DNA of 64,000 bases from Allantophomopsis cytisporea (Eukaryota; Ascomycota; Leotiomycetes; Phacidiales; Phacidiaceae), in assembly GCA_024752435.1 (NCBI GenBank), contig CP103024.1, positions 1,384,936 to 1,448,935 of the forward strand, in the 5' to 3' direction. Every line of letters starts with the position of its first letter. Position 1 is the first letter of the stretch. The position numbers and the translations under genes were made by a program. This document shows positions 24,260-36,309 of this stretch, in pieces. The notes below the pieces were generated by a model. The model ran no database searches. It saw only the letters and a list, made by a program, of their open reading frames with translations, and was not told where the DNA came from.

Positions 24260-25520
24260 TATTGATAAGACATGTGTATGATTTGGCTTGATACTGAAGG
24301 ATGATGTAGATTGGTTCGACGTTGTAAAAATGACTATGCCGTGTAACGTTAGCATCGGAAAATAGAATGGTGTAAATACGTCTAACACAGGCAAAGCCTT
24401 ACATATTTATTCGGCACTAAACTGCGAACCCAACCCGCACGCCGTAACCAATCGAAATCCAGCTGTAAATTTAAGACATCCTTATCACTGCTTGCACAAC
24501 TACTTCTCACTTATACGTGCCTTATATGCGAGCTCCATAGTTAGACAAATGACAAGAACGTGGTACACTTACCGCCGAAGGGATAAGTGTTTACTTGTTT
24601 TCTCTCTAGTCCAATACGCGTATATACACAGTACAGGTGAACATGTAGGGGCCCTAACCATTGGTTCAATACTGCATCTGCTGGGAAGTATAGAAGCTGT
24701 TCAGTATACTGAAAGTTACATGCTTTCATCATCTTGTTTGAATGTTGAACCTTCAAATGCAAGGAAGCAACTACACCCTTCTGGAAAAGCGCCGATTCAT
24801 CTTACCCGACTTTTATAGCACCTACAACACACGAGAGACCCATCCGCTGACGAACAGACATGATTCCTCCCTTCTCTATCTCTGTTTATCGACCGTTACT
24901 GCTGTTGTTATTGAAGCCATATTTCTGAGACTTTTGTGGTGCCTTGGTTTCGAGGCCGTCGGCACCCACCTACCACGTTCCTGCAAGCCTGCTTCTACGA
25001 CGCCCTCCAAAGAGACCTGCCTTCACGCGGCGGAGATTGTCAGTAGCTGCTCTGCAGTGAGTCTGAACAGTCTCAAGACAAGAGGAGAGAAGGATAGGGT
25101 CTTGCTGGTACGAAGGACTGGTGGACTGGCCGGATCTCCCGTGTCTGTCGCATTCGACTTGCTATGTGTTACCAACTCCGAATCGGCTCAACTTTACTCG
25201 ACTCAACTCTCGATCGATAGAGTATATTCGACTGCCTGCACTTTTATATAGCCGACGCACTCGATCAACCCGAAGAAGTCTGTAATACTCTACAATACCT
25301 ATCTAGGCGGGGGGCTCTTTTGGAGAGGGGGTAGAGGATACTTTCTTTTGTCACGTGGCCAGCAGAATCGGCGGGTTCGAAACTTTTCCCCGATTAGTAG
25401 TAAATGGAACTGGGATAGGGCCTTACAGGGTTAGCACTCGGATAAAACAACGTTAGTAGCTTATAAAACCTACGGTCTTGCATAGCTTAAACAATCAATC
25501 AATCAAGCTTCTACGATAGC
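24260..25520. other. Upstream region of the regulator
   Basis: A - strand TATATAAAAG lies at 25241-25250, about 980 nt before the regulator ATG, which would imply a long leader if used. An open frame on the + strand at 24742-25251 has no family resemblance. Nothing else is seen. Confidence 0.35.
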
Positions 25521-27691
25521 ATGTTCTTTCCTACTTTCAAGCTCAGTTCGAGGTCACACCTTAGCAAAAGAATGGAAAGGATCTTTAATTCTTCCAGTCA
25601 GGCGAGAATTTCAAACGTCTTTTTAGATTGCAAAATTTGCAATGATATTTGGTGTCGATTTTCAGACTCTACTAGTACCTATGAAGAGACTTAAAGCCTT
25701 TCGAAGATGAGAGATCTTCGAGATGTCGACAACATAGATCTCTGGTAGAGTATTTTACGGACTATTTTCGTAGTAGTGGTTCTATATCGAATGACTTGAA
25801 AATTTCAGCCGGGTACGAAGGGGAGAGTGTTACTCTGGAATTGGAAACAAGTAGCTGCAGCTATCTCTTGTTAAGCAAGCAAGCTTCCATACCAGATCAC
25901 GTTGGAGCTGGACGTACTCTGAACCCGGAATGGGCTGGTTTTGAGATTTTCAAACAGTGGAAGAGCCGGTGTCTGTCGTGACATGGCACGAAATGCGGAA
26001 ACCCTGTGAAGATCTGGTCAACTCAACCTGCCTGGCTCGCTCATCGATATTCAAAATAAATGCATTATTTCTGGCCAATGCTACATGTACATGGCTGTTG
26101 TCGCACTCAGCTACAGAAAAGGGGAGGATCCAGGTTTTAGTATGAACTTCGATACTATTGGGAAGCCATAGAACCCCAACGCTCTGGATAGCATAAGCCA
26201 GATATCGCAGCGAAACTACCTCTAATTATTCGACAAGCTATGTACTTGGCGTTCATTATTGACGAGCGTTGTCTTTGAGTAGATGCGCTCTGTATAGTTC
26301 ATGGTGACAACGCCGCTACTGTAGATCAACTAAGCCTCATGGGTGCCATATACGCAAGTGCCGTTATCACCATTGTCGCCGCAGATGGAGAGTCGTAGAA
26401 TGGGATTCCAGGTTTGAGAGGCATTTCTGCTCCTCGAAACTTGGAACAGTATGTAGCTCCAGCGGGAGAGGAACAACTAACCATCCGGAATGCTCACAAA
26501 TTCTCCATGGTTAGCGGCACTCAATACTGCGAACGCGGTTGGACATAGAAAAAGTACGAAACGTCGACAAGAAGGGTTTTGTTTAACCAAAATGAACTGC
26601 ACTGGCAATGTCAGTATAGCGTGTGGCATGAAGATACCACCTTCGGGATTGAGACAGACAAGTACATCAACCTACGTTTACGCGTTATATTGGCCGGCTT
26701 TCCAGACATAGACTTACTTAGCCATCTCATCGGGAAACACAATGAACGAGAACTCCGTCACGATGAGGATGCTCTTCCTGGTATATCTGGACTTCTTTCT
26801 ATATTTAGTCCTTCGTTCATCGATGGCTTTCTCAATGGGCTTCCAGAGATGCTCTTCGATCGAGCCCTAGGATGGAAACTTTACTGGAGCACTATGAACC
26901 TTCGGCGACGGATTCCCTCGCGGCGCCATACAGGTAGCCGATTTAGAAACTCAGCCTTGCCGTCTTGGTCGTGGATTGATGGCAAGGTTTGGTGTTGATG
27001 GGCCATGGTGAATCCGCGCGGATAAATGATCAGCAGGAATGCATTGAGGAAACAATCCCAACCACGGTTTGGTATACTATCAAGTCCCAGAAAGACCCTC
27101 CGTTACGAAGTATTAGGCCTACCTTATTTGAGAACCGCAAGATCTTCAAAGATTTTACTAGGCCTTTACCCTCGGGCTGGACTTGCCACAAGGTTCTGTC
27201 AGATGTGTCGATCAAAGATATACATAGTTACCCAAATGGATGCAGCAACCGCTTTTGTGCATCTGAAGATGCCTGACGAGGACCATGACTCTTGGTACTT
27301 TCCATTCCCGGTCACGGATACTCAAGATTCTACCCCACCGTTTGTGCCAGAGCAAACGCCATATGTCTTCTGTGAGACAAAAAAAGCGTATGCTTGGGCG
27401 CACCAGGCTGGGAAAGATGGCAATATCCTGAAACTTCGAAATGCATCAGGTGATATCATTGGAGAACTATATCTGCACAACCAGGAACAGCTGGATCTGT
27501 TTTCCGAGATCACGATAGATGATGTGCTCGGGAAACAAGTTGAACTAGTCGCCAATTACCAAATACGGTTATGTTCAAAGACGTGGGACAAGGATCGAGA
27601 GTGTTATATGCAGCCTTGTGAGATCAGTGAAAGGTGTACAGTGCTATGGGTGAAGTGGGAGGAGAAAGTAGCATATCGGCTCAATACTTAG
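25521..27691 (+). pseudogene. Broken HET-domain gene
   Basis: Fragments of a heterokaryon-incompatibility (HET) protein can be followed in order. There is an N-terminal CKICNDIW patch, then FEIFKQWKSRCLS, WLIDIQNKCIIS and the core HET segments AMYLAFIIDERCL and VDALCIVHGDN. Next come SLMGAIYASAVITIVAADGES, GIPGLRGISAPRN, the CERGWT motif with NQNELHWQC, and a C-terminal VLWVKWEEKVAYR. The frame is interrupted many times. One stop (TGA at 26276-26278) falls exactly where the family has the Trp of LWVD, another (TGA at 25979-25981) falls before HGTKC, and a frame change follows CERGWT. Trp-to-stop changes and spread of lesions fit RIP-type decay. Live HET proteins trigger cell death after fusion of incompatible strains; this copy cannot be functional as written. 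Confidence 0.85.
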
Positions 27692-28832
27692 ACCTCTTTG
27701 ACCTCCGCTCAATCAATTGAAGTTTTAAAATTGTCATACTTTACCACAAAACGAACCCTTGTCTTTTTTTTTGTTTTGCGATTTGAATTAGGAGCTATAG
27801 CTAGTGGTATTATCTCCCCTGTCACTATACAAGAGGTTCTTGACGTATGTAATATTATTAAAATCTACAAGGTATAGCATACTTAACTATAAACCCGACC
27901 TCGCAAAATTAATTATATATAACTATACGTTAAGGGATCCCATCAATTGAAGTAAAAGTGAGCTGTATTAGTTCTGGTACTAGAACTAGATCTACCTATC
28001 AAAAGACTTGAGTTAAGTAAACAACCTTCTCAAGTATCTTCCGATAGAATGGAGTGTAGGCTGACATAGGTCGAATTACTTAACCAGTTTACAGAGACAT
28101 TAAACCAGTAATCTCGGTGGATTGAGCGCCTACAGAAATACAAGATGCGGGTTTTCAACATTCTTGATATAGGAAGTCTCCGAAACAACGGACTTTGTTT
28201 GGTGAAAATTGTCGCATCCCCGTCAAAGTCCGGCTGTCGTTCTCTCAATATCATTCGCTCAAAAGGATCAGAAATGGTTGGTCGTGCAATGCTGTACTGC
28301 AATAGAGATAGCTCAAATAGCCGAATCTTTGATAGTTTACTGCTTTGTGATTGGGGCAAAACATGTGAGGTTATTTATAAAAAGCTCGCATACGCGCAAC
28401 ATATAATACCCCAAACTTGTTCGAAGCGAGTATTTGGCTCATTTACAATGCATTAAGATGGTTGGTCGTCCTTGTCACTACAGAACATTAAACTTTATGC
28501 CCCTACCGATTTAGCGGCATGTAGACTAATGGTGGACTTTGTGCAACTAATATTCTGCAGTGATGACATGTGTGAAACACCCATGATTGGGAATAGATGA
28601 GGAGTTCCGAAAGATTACCTACGCAGTTCCGTCATTTAACTACTGCAAAACCCCACAAGCGCCACACAACTGTTTACAAAGCTGAAAATGTTGTGGTTGA
28701 AAACATAGTAGGGTTATCGAAACCAATGCTAATGGAAGTTTTCTGGTCTAACCCTATCAATCGAGACTTCAAAAAGCTTTAAGAAAGACTTACTTGAACA
28801 CCAAAATTCTCAATTTGAGACCCACAAGCATA
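27692..28832. other. Intergenic, AT-leaning
   Basis: 3' flank of the HET relic and promoter of the FAD monooxygenase. I see no coding region with support. Confidence 0.5.
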
Positions 28833-30471
28833 ATGCCTCTCAAAATCAATATCATCGGTGCAGGAATCGCTGGCTTAAGCGCTGCCATATCACTACGTCA
28901 GGCCGGACATGAAGTCGAGGTAGGTTTGCTTGCCTCTTCGTACAAGTTTTAGAGTACTAGGCATGGCAGTGTATATTCTGGACTTTTCAGAATTCCCTGC
29001 TACTCATCAAAAACCTTGTCCCAAGCTGATCGCACCATAGATATATGAAAAGTCGAAATTTGCTACTGAAATTGGTGCTGCTTTTGCCGTGACTCCTAAT
29101 GCTGCTCGAGTGCTGACCCAGCTTGGCTTTTCTTTTGACCGGGTTCGTGCAGTCAAAATGAGCTCTTGGAGCACTGTTCACGGAGATACTATGGATCCAA
29201 TCATGACCACAGATCTAAGTACTGCTGAGAAGATATTTGGTGCGGCATGTTGGACTGCTCATCGTGTGGATGTTCATAATGAACTCATTCATTTGGCAAC
29301 AAGGGAGAAACTACCTGGAAAGCCGGTAAAGATACACTTAGACTCAGAAGTAGTGACTGCAGCTACAGATGGTTCCATTGTGTTGAAGGATGGCTTAAGA
29401 CACGTCGGAGATCTTACAGTGGCTGCTGATGGCCTCCACTCAGCACTGAAATCTGTAGTGTTGGAGGCCGTAGCCACAAAACCGACGGCCGCCGGACTCA
29501 GCGCCTTTCGGTTTCTTATCGACACTGTGGAAATAGAAAAAGATGCAAGACTTTCGGAGATGTTGAGAAAGAAAAGTCTAGGCTCCACAATTCTCGCAGA
29601 CACAAAGGAGACCGTGAAGGAGCGCCACATGGTATGGTATTCTTGCCGCGGGTATGTTACTGAAGCCTCTGAACAAATTTCGGCTCAAACATGAAGTTAA
29701 GAAACGTGATAGTGGTGATGTACAGAACTTTGTTGGTATACATCCATCTCGAAACGAAGACTTCAAGGACGATGGAGCATGCAAGTCCACACATTAAGAC
29801 TTGAATATGTTGTGGAAGGCTAACCAGCTCAGCTATGAAACTTTCGATGCTAGACGAATTCGGTCATTTTCACCCTGATGTGGTTGATATTATCGCGTAC
29901 GAGCTGCAACCATGAATCATTTACTTGATGGCTGATAATCAATCATAGAAAGTCATCTCACATAAAATGCTGGCCTTTATTCATCCATGAGCCACTCCGG
30001 ACATGGTTCAATGAACGATTAGTTCTTATTGGCGATGCTGCACATCCAGTGAGTTTCATTTGGACAAAAGCTCAAACTAAATAGAAAATAACATCATAGA
30101 TGCTTCCTTTCAGCGGACAAGGAGCAAACCAAGCGATTGAAGATGGGGGTGCACTTGGTTATATGTTCAAGGGCGTTGAGAATACTGACGAAATCGCACA
30201 ACGACTCAGCATGTTCGAACTTGTGAGAAAGGATCGTGCATCACGGATCCAAGTGCTCTCAAAAGTCAGAGTTGGCAAAGAAATGGAAGTTCAAGAGGAG
30301 CTTCGAAGTTACCTTGATCCTTTAGCTCCAGGTGAGACTCCCGTTTGTATAACGTATTGCCAGATTTTTGATACAGAACCAGTTCCAACTACTATGCAAG
30401 AACGTATAATGCACGATTATGGGTATGATTCATCATTTGGCAACGAGAACGGAGCTGATAGTAGTGCATAG
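28833..30471 (+). CDS. FAD-dependent monooxygenase, salicylate-hydroxylase-like
   Basis: Six exons: 28833-28919, 29041-29651, 29713-29780, 29833-29896, 29949-30048 and 30100-30471, giving 433 residues. Intron 1 is 121 nt, longer than its neighbours. Motifs appear in order: GAGIAG for FAD binding at residues 9-14, VEIYEKS at the end of the Rossmann beta-2, a DxxxxAAD-like VAADGLHSALK segment, and the GDAAHP motif around 305-310 followed by SGQGANQAIEDG. The enzyme should hydroxylate an aromatic ring using NAD(P)H and O2; the substrate is unknown. Intron 3 is ambiguous. It can be read as GC-AG (29781-29832, donor GCAAGT) or as GT-AG (29785-29827, donor GTCCAC). Both keep the frame and change only about three residues. 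The gene may belong with the GH3/PhlG block, but a dead HET gene lies between. Confidence 0.85.
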
Positions 30472-30702
30472 ATTTGACGTAATCGGGAAATGTGAAGCAG
30501 TACTCCAAGCACACAAGTGATGTTCCCAAGTTGGATTTCGGGGTTAATGAAAGTTTACAATATATTAAAAATAAAATGAACATATTGTCTGTATACAGGC
30601 AAGGCGATGGATTCGTAGATATCAGGGTGCTGGTGAAGCGCACATGAAGGTAGAGCTAATTCTTACTTCAATGTGAGGTTAACAAAAAGGCTTTTCACTT
30701 CT
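30472..30702. other. 3' flank
   Basis: Short AT-rich 3' flank of the monooxygenase gene with no gene seen. Confidence 0.5.
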
Positions 30703-31110
30703 ATGACTAGTCAAAAGCCTCCTGCCTCCTTGTTGTCTGCCAGTGTTGTAACAACCTGAATGCGATCGATATATGTATCAATCCCTACGGCTCCGCCCCT
30801 ATAAGTGTCAAAGTTCGGCTCTGCGTGACCTGGGAACGTGGTGGTATTCAGCTGCTTTACGCTATCTGAACCTAGCCCTTGAGTCTTGCTGTCAAAATAG
30901 AGTTCTGCCCATCAAGGTGTTGGTGTATTGATTACAATGCCAACTAAATAGTGAGTGTCGGTGGAAATTGTTTTGGTCTATTGTGCGATACGGTCTACAT
31001 TGCTGTTTGCTTGGTATTGGAATTGTAGCTTGCTGTCGAAGATCTTGAGAGCAATAGGAATATTAGCGCCACCATCCAAATCATTATTAGCTACGTATTC
31101 TTTGCTATAA
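30703..31110 (-). pseudogene. Remnant of a secreted polysaccharide-lyase-like gene
   Basis: On the - strand a continuous sense frame can be read as VANNDLDGGANIPIALKIFD, QFQYQANSNVDRIA, then TISTDTHYLVGIVI, WAELYFDSK and FDTYRGGAVGIDTYIDRIQV. It is broken by TAG after IAQ and TGA before WAEL, and it shifts frame near the C-terminus. The order and wording resemble the C-terminal half of fungal glucuronan-lyase-like (PL20) enzymes of concanavalin-A fold, but that assignment is from memory and tentative. The N-terminal half is not convincing in 31110-31450. It is clearly dead. Confidence 0.55.
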
Positions 31111-31654
31111 GCTCATAAAATTAGATATGAAAGATTTTGTGCATATGAGAAGAATTGGGAATGACAGATGCGTGGCCCGATAGGATTGTTCTTATAATAG
31201 CTATAACAATAAGCATAGGCGGTCATGTTTCCATTTAGGAGTTCCATCTTCGGAGAAATCTTTTGTACATTGATTTGTCTTGCAGTAAGTTGTTTGGTCG
31301 CTACATACAGGATTCGATCAGTGTACTCATTGGAATATGGGTTGACTTATAGTCGGTTGATTATCATACGCATAGAGAGCCTCTCTGAGATATGCTATGG
31401 TTCTATGTCTTGCAGGTACGGAGTTGGCATTTCCTGTGAAGGAGCATCTTTAAATTCGAGAACAGCAGTGATATTACTACTACTACTACTACTCTACAAC
31501 CGCATTCGCTGATATGTGTGCATTTAAAAGTAGTTATAATTTTGAAAAAAATATTGAGGTCTACATTGATAAGGGAGAAAATGAGAGAAAAAGAAAGGAA
31601 AAAGGAACACCAATACAAAACAAAGGATTACTGATAGTATTTGCGTAGATTGTG
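31111..31654. other. Gap between pseudogene and lysozyme-like gene
   Basis: Possible N-terminal debris of the lyase-like pseudogene, and a short (TAC)n tract near 31472-31494. No intact gene is seen. Confidence 0.4.
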
Positions 31655-32579
31655 TTAACCAGCAGCGTTTAAAGTGCATGGGCTAGTGCTACCAGCCCAG
31701 CCAGATAATCTGTTGGCAATGTCCGAAACATAACAAGATGTAGATCCTGAAACATCTGAAAGGTCGTTAGGGTCAGAAATGCTACCACTGTTGTAGAGTC
31801 TTGCAGCATAGTAAAAAGCCTGCGCTCCATTGACACCAAAGTTTTCTTGCGCTTCTATGAATCTGTCAGTCCACTGAGGACGTTTTCAAAATGTCTGACT
31901 ACACTCACCATTCAAGTTTGCAACAAGGCCATCTCCCGAAGCAGTACCCGACGATCCATCTCGAACCATTTGTAGGATCTAAACAAGAAATTAGGAGTGA
32001 TCTTATAGCAAAATAGATTAGGGTCTGGGAACTTACAGTATCTTTAGGGCAAGTGTTCAAACCCTCGCACGTACCACTGCCATTCGCACTCTGCATAAGC
32101 CCCGGGTTAGCGATAGGATTGTAAGTCGTTTTGACTCTCACGCAACCGCGGGACTCTTGCATGATAACAGCAAGGATAAAACGATGATTCAGATTTGTCT
32201 CCGCAGCCACAGTGTCAATAGCATCATATATATTCTGAATTTCGTCTTGGGTATCATCCGCACCCTCACTATTGTAGCCACACGATACAAGCATAGTGGG
32301 TTTGTTGCTGTTCCACATGTCCAAGAAGTTGACCCAGAGGTTGATAGCTGGGAAACCTGTTGCACCGTTGCCGTTATAGGTAGTGTATGTATCAGTTCCC
32401 GCGCCCGAACCGTCGTTATAGTTGACAGATGTGGCAGCGGCGCCACTTACTACCTCGCCTGCCGTACGGCGGAATTTGGTTGGTGTATTGGCCGCCTGAC
32501 TGGGCATCGAGTCTTCAGAGTACGGGAGAGCAATAACAGCTGCTGCAAAGAAAACGCTTGAGAGAATTTGAATCTTCAT
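31655..32579 (-). CDS. Secreted lysozyme/transglycosylase-like enzyme
   Basis: Three exons, 32579-32037, 31978-31909 and 31854-31655, join through 58- and 54-nt introns to 270 residues. A signal peptide covers about residues 1-18, followed by a possible pro-segment. The fold signature is ILAVIMQESRGCVR with Glu142 as the likely catalytic acid, then NPGLMQ and CPKDT, and after the introns ASGDGLVANLN, AARLYNSGSI and CYVSDIANRLSGW. The MQES plus GLMQ pairing is typical of soluble lytic transglycosylase-like (GH23-type) folds seen in secreted fungal proteins. It would act outside the cell on a beta-1,4-linked N-acetylated polymer, such as bacterial peptidoglycan or chitin; which one is unknown. 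An upstream in-frame TTG extension exists, but the ATG at 32579 directly starts the signal peptide. Confidence 0.8.
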
Positions 32580-34050
32580 TTTGTACCCAAAAACGGTTGT
32601 TTGGAAAAACACCAGTTTGAAAAGTCAAGGTCTTATTGTAGTTTCAACGGAATGATGATGATGAAGGAGCTGATGATCTGATGACCTACTGATTAGACGG
32701 TGATGTTCTGCCGTCTATATACTCTTGGACCTCTTGAAAGTACCTTCTACCTGAAGGATCCGAGTTGGAAGATTGCAAACTCCTGACAATGCTTTGTCAA
32801 CATCATCTGGCTCACTCAGATCTCTCTCTTTCAGAGTACACACCGCAGATATGTCAGCTTCAAGGATGAAAACGCCTTTCTCCAAAACCAACGACCATCG
32901 TAAAATGAAGCTCTGTGAGAGCCAGCTGTAAAAGGCACGTAGACAGAAATTAAAACAGCGAGCCTTGTCGAGATGTTACGAAGACACCTGAGGATACGAT
33001 CTGCGGAGTAATCACAGATTCGCTCCATTCACTTGCACAAAACCCTCGGGAGATTCTGCAATACGCCAAGTCATGTAGAAAATGGGAGCCAGAGGATTTC
33101 GAAGGAAGCCCAATTTCGTTACAGACTTGTACTCACCCTTCAAAAGCGAACGTTGTATTGTGAAAACCTGCGTTGCAATATTTGTTTTGTGAAACCCATT
33201 GATATAGAGACAAATTTGTAGGGTGTTGATCGGGCTATCTGCGGTGATTTATATTTGCGGCTGAGAATAGATTGGAACACCAACAGCGGAGCCTCGCATC
33301 GTATGGGTTCGTCGCCCCAATCCTGCATGCTACCCACATTCTAATTTCACGATGGTACATTCTTAACTCAAAGCAACGTTCTCTTAGTGATGGTAGATTC
33401 TAACGGAGGGATCCCTGAAAGATTGTTAAGCAAAACCTTATCTACTGGAGGATCCATTAGCAGTATCGGTAGCGTACAGTGAGTTGGTTTCAGAGCTGAG
33501 CTTAACTCTGGATTACCCTGTTCTTCCACCGAGGCTGAAACTCATAAGATGAGAGCGAATCCTCTGTCATCTGAAACTAAGTTAATTTCCGTGAATACGA
33601 TGCCCTGATCTAGCTATAGATGGAATACCGCATATTCCCCAACTATAACACTTCGTATCAAGCTGCAAACTTAATGAGGAGAAAGTACATCTGGTTGTAG
33701 TCACAAGCCAAACAACTCCACAGGAGGGTGACCGTGTCAAAGCTATCGACCAAATCGTGCATGTTAAACTGCTTCACAGGCATAGTTACCACCCTGCTTT
33801 CTTGTATCCAAGTGGCGAATAAAAGCGAATAAGAGACCATTACTGGAGTCAACGGCTGGAGAATAATCGTAAATCCGGGAAATCGTAATTATTCCGAGTA
33901 GTTTTTGTTCTGACTTTCGGCCCCTAAAATCACCGGTTCTCTTGAAAGTTGCAGAACGGGGTTGTCAAACTTACCTACTAAGAATATTATTAACGCTTTT
34001 TTCTTCGATTGCTTCGCACTAGATTGTACTTGAATACGCCGAACGAAAAC
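32580..34050. other. Intergenic, 1.5 kb
   Basis: Promoter of the lysozyme-like gene, repeat B copy 2, and otherwise no recognisable gene. Confidence 0.5.
32788..32945 (+). repeat. Diverged dispersed repeat B, copy 2
   Basis: Partner of 14184-14330, in the upstream region of the lysozyme-like gene. Confidence 0.45.
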
Positions 34051-36290
34051 ATGGCTGAGAATGCGGTTCAGATGAGTTCATAAGATCAGAACACTATGCT
34101 TTCACCTACTTTAGCTACCTCTTCCCGGAAAGCCCAGGCTCCTTCCAATAACGACAACTCTAGGAAGCCTATCAACGCTTCTCAAACTCAGAGCTTTGAG
34201 TATGAAAATGGAAGTCTTCACGGAGCTTTAGCTTTTCAGAAGAGGCCCCTTCAAAAACACGAACAATTCAAATAATGATCAACGAAGCAGCCAAGTCATG
34301 GGCCTAACATCCCAGCTGAAGGGTGTGAATCCCATCAGCTTGCTCCTTACGTGATGCATCAAACCAAGACCCAATCGCGCCAAAGTATCCCATCGATCAT
34401 TGACTGGCATCAACTAGGATACATGCGGGTTATATTCATAATTGGACTTGTCGGAAATGTCTACATCAGCCAAACGAGTGGACGGGTAATGAAATACCTT
34501 GAGTGGCCCTAGCGATTTGGAAGCGCATTTAGCTTTTTCGCAAAATTGTGTATGATTAGTGCTGTTAATGTTGCTTACAAGCAGCTCATTTGGGTTATAA
34601 TACCACTTGAACCATGAACTATTTGGCCTAATGACTTGAAGCTAAGGATCAAGAAAACAGAATCCTCAGCCAGCACTCTCGATGGGATCTTTTCTGTAAG
34701 TCTTGACTCCTGGATTTATATTCAAATAAGGACTAACTACTCCTTGGATTTTGCAACGATCCTTTTCAATACTTAAAATATGAATCGCCCTTGAAAAAAA
34801 CAATCCTGGCAATTATGGCGGTAGCTGTCTGGGGTCTGGCTCTAATTGCTATTGTATCGCCCTCCACTTTATCATCAACAACTAGCATCCAACAGACAAA
34901 ACCAATCTGTGATTTGGTTCCAACTATAGATTTCCCAGAAGAAAGCAGCTCCAATGCTGGTCCAGTCTTTATGGAAGGGCAAGCGATGTCCTTTTTCTCT
35001 CTTGATCCGAACGACAACTTCACATATTATTATGATTAAGCTTCCATGGATCTCAAAAAAGTCGCTCAACTGTCTTTACTATGTGGAAACCGCTGAAATT
35101 ATCGAATCCTTGTGGAAATGGCGCCACAATACTTGGCAGTATTTTTTCTCTGGCCTTTCCTACAGCTGTGAAGGAAGGGATGACTGCGAAAATTCCACCG
35201 GGCTGACCAAGTCTCAACTGGTGCCAACTGGCGAGGAAATAGACTACAGCGTATTAACAGGATCTGAAGACCAGTACGGGATGCCTCTATTTTGACTGAC
35301 CGAGACCTCACAGAATGATTCCGATATTGGAATGTTCAATCTCAAACCGGTTATGTGGATCGGATTTGTTTACAACACGAGTATACTTCTCGGTTCGAAT
35401 GAAACACGGCCTTTCTTACAGGAACCTCATGGTATAGAGTGTATGCTTTACGACAAAACATACCACTACAATACCAGTTTCATGGACGACATTCAGATTA
35501 TCAATAACCTCACCAAAACTCTGATATCACCTGCACTTGCTATCTCTTCATCAATATCACCCACTGATCCAAACTACGAAGCGTATTCGTAAGTTCTTTA
35601 TTACCCTCGTTTGACCTGCCGAGTCATCTGGCCATATTACTGATACTTCGCAGAGCATACCACGCTGCAGGCTTTGGCTTCGTAACCAGCCATCTAATAA
35701 TTTAACGCAATCCAAAGGGCAAGGATATACCGTATACGCAACTATGGATTCAGAAATAGCCCAGACTTCACTTATTAACCCTAATACTTCTTTCGCAGCT
35801 TCCAACTTCCCAACCCCAGTCGAGAACCAATTCAGCATCATAATCCTGTATTAAGCCGCTTACCCCTCTATATACTCATAAGTCAACATCTCTGGGCCAT
35901 GCACTATGACCTCGACGGTCTTGAAAAGGGACCACCAGCCATTCTGGATCGTGCTCTCATACGCCGTCGTCTCTGGCGTCACCCTGGTCGCCATCAGCGT
36001 CAGCTTCCACGCCTTCAGGCGGAACGGCACGAAGCCGACACCAACTTCAGCACGTTTTTGGCTACAACACGGGATAGTAGCTGAGACAAATCGAGTAGGG
36101 AATTTCGCAACGACAATCTACAGCCGTAAAAAGCTTTCTTAAAGTCGCAGTTGAGCTTTTACAAGGTCGATAGTTTCGTCCATTCTTCCTGGATCGAAGG
36201 GAGTACACCTAGCAGCAAAACTGAGAAAGTTGAGACGAAGTGGAGCTTTACGAGAGGCCAGATATGCGGTGTCACTCATTTCAAGTTTTT
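34051..36290 (+). pseudogene. Broken multispan membrane protein (DUF3176-type)
   Basis: The frame begins MAENAVQMSS and meets TAA at once. Later pieces match a large family of fungal membrane proteins: AVNVAYKQLIWVIIP, STLDGIFS, KKTILAIMAVAVWGLALIAIVSPSTL, a Cys-containing luminal stretch, and near the end FWIVLSYAVVSGVTLVAIS followed by NGTKPTPTSARFWLQ. The order is right but stops and frame changes are frequent, so no protein is made. The family assignment is by layout: an N-terminal transmembrane pair, a long outside loop and a C-terminal transmembrane helix with a short basic tail. Its role in live copies is not known to me. Confidence 0.6.
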
Positions 36291-36309
36291 CTCTGTAGTC
36301 AGCCTACTT

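Noticed and set aside
24742..25251. 169-residue open frame on the + strand
   Set aside because: No family resemblance or domain; it lies in the upstream region of the C2H2 regulator and can be explained by chance in moderate-GC DNA.
14886..30471. Classical secondary-metabolite cluster
   Set aside because: No polyketide synthase, peptide synthetase or terpene synthase is present; the gene set fits catabolism better.
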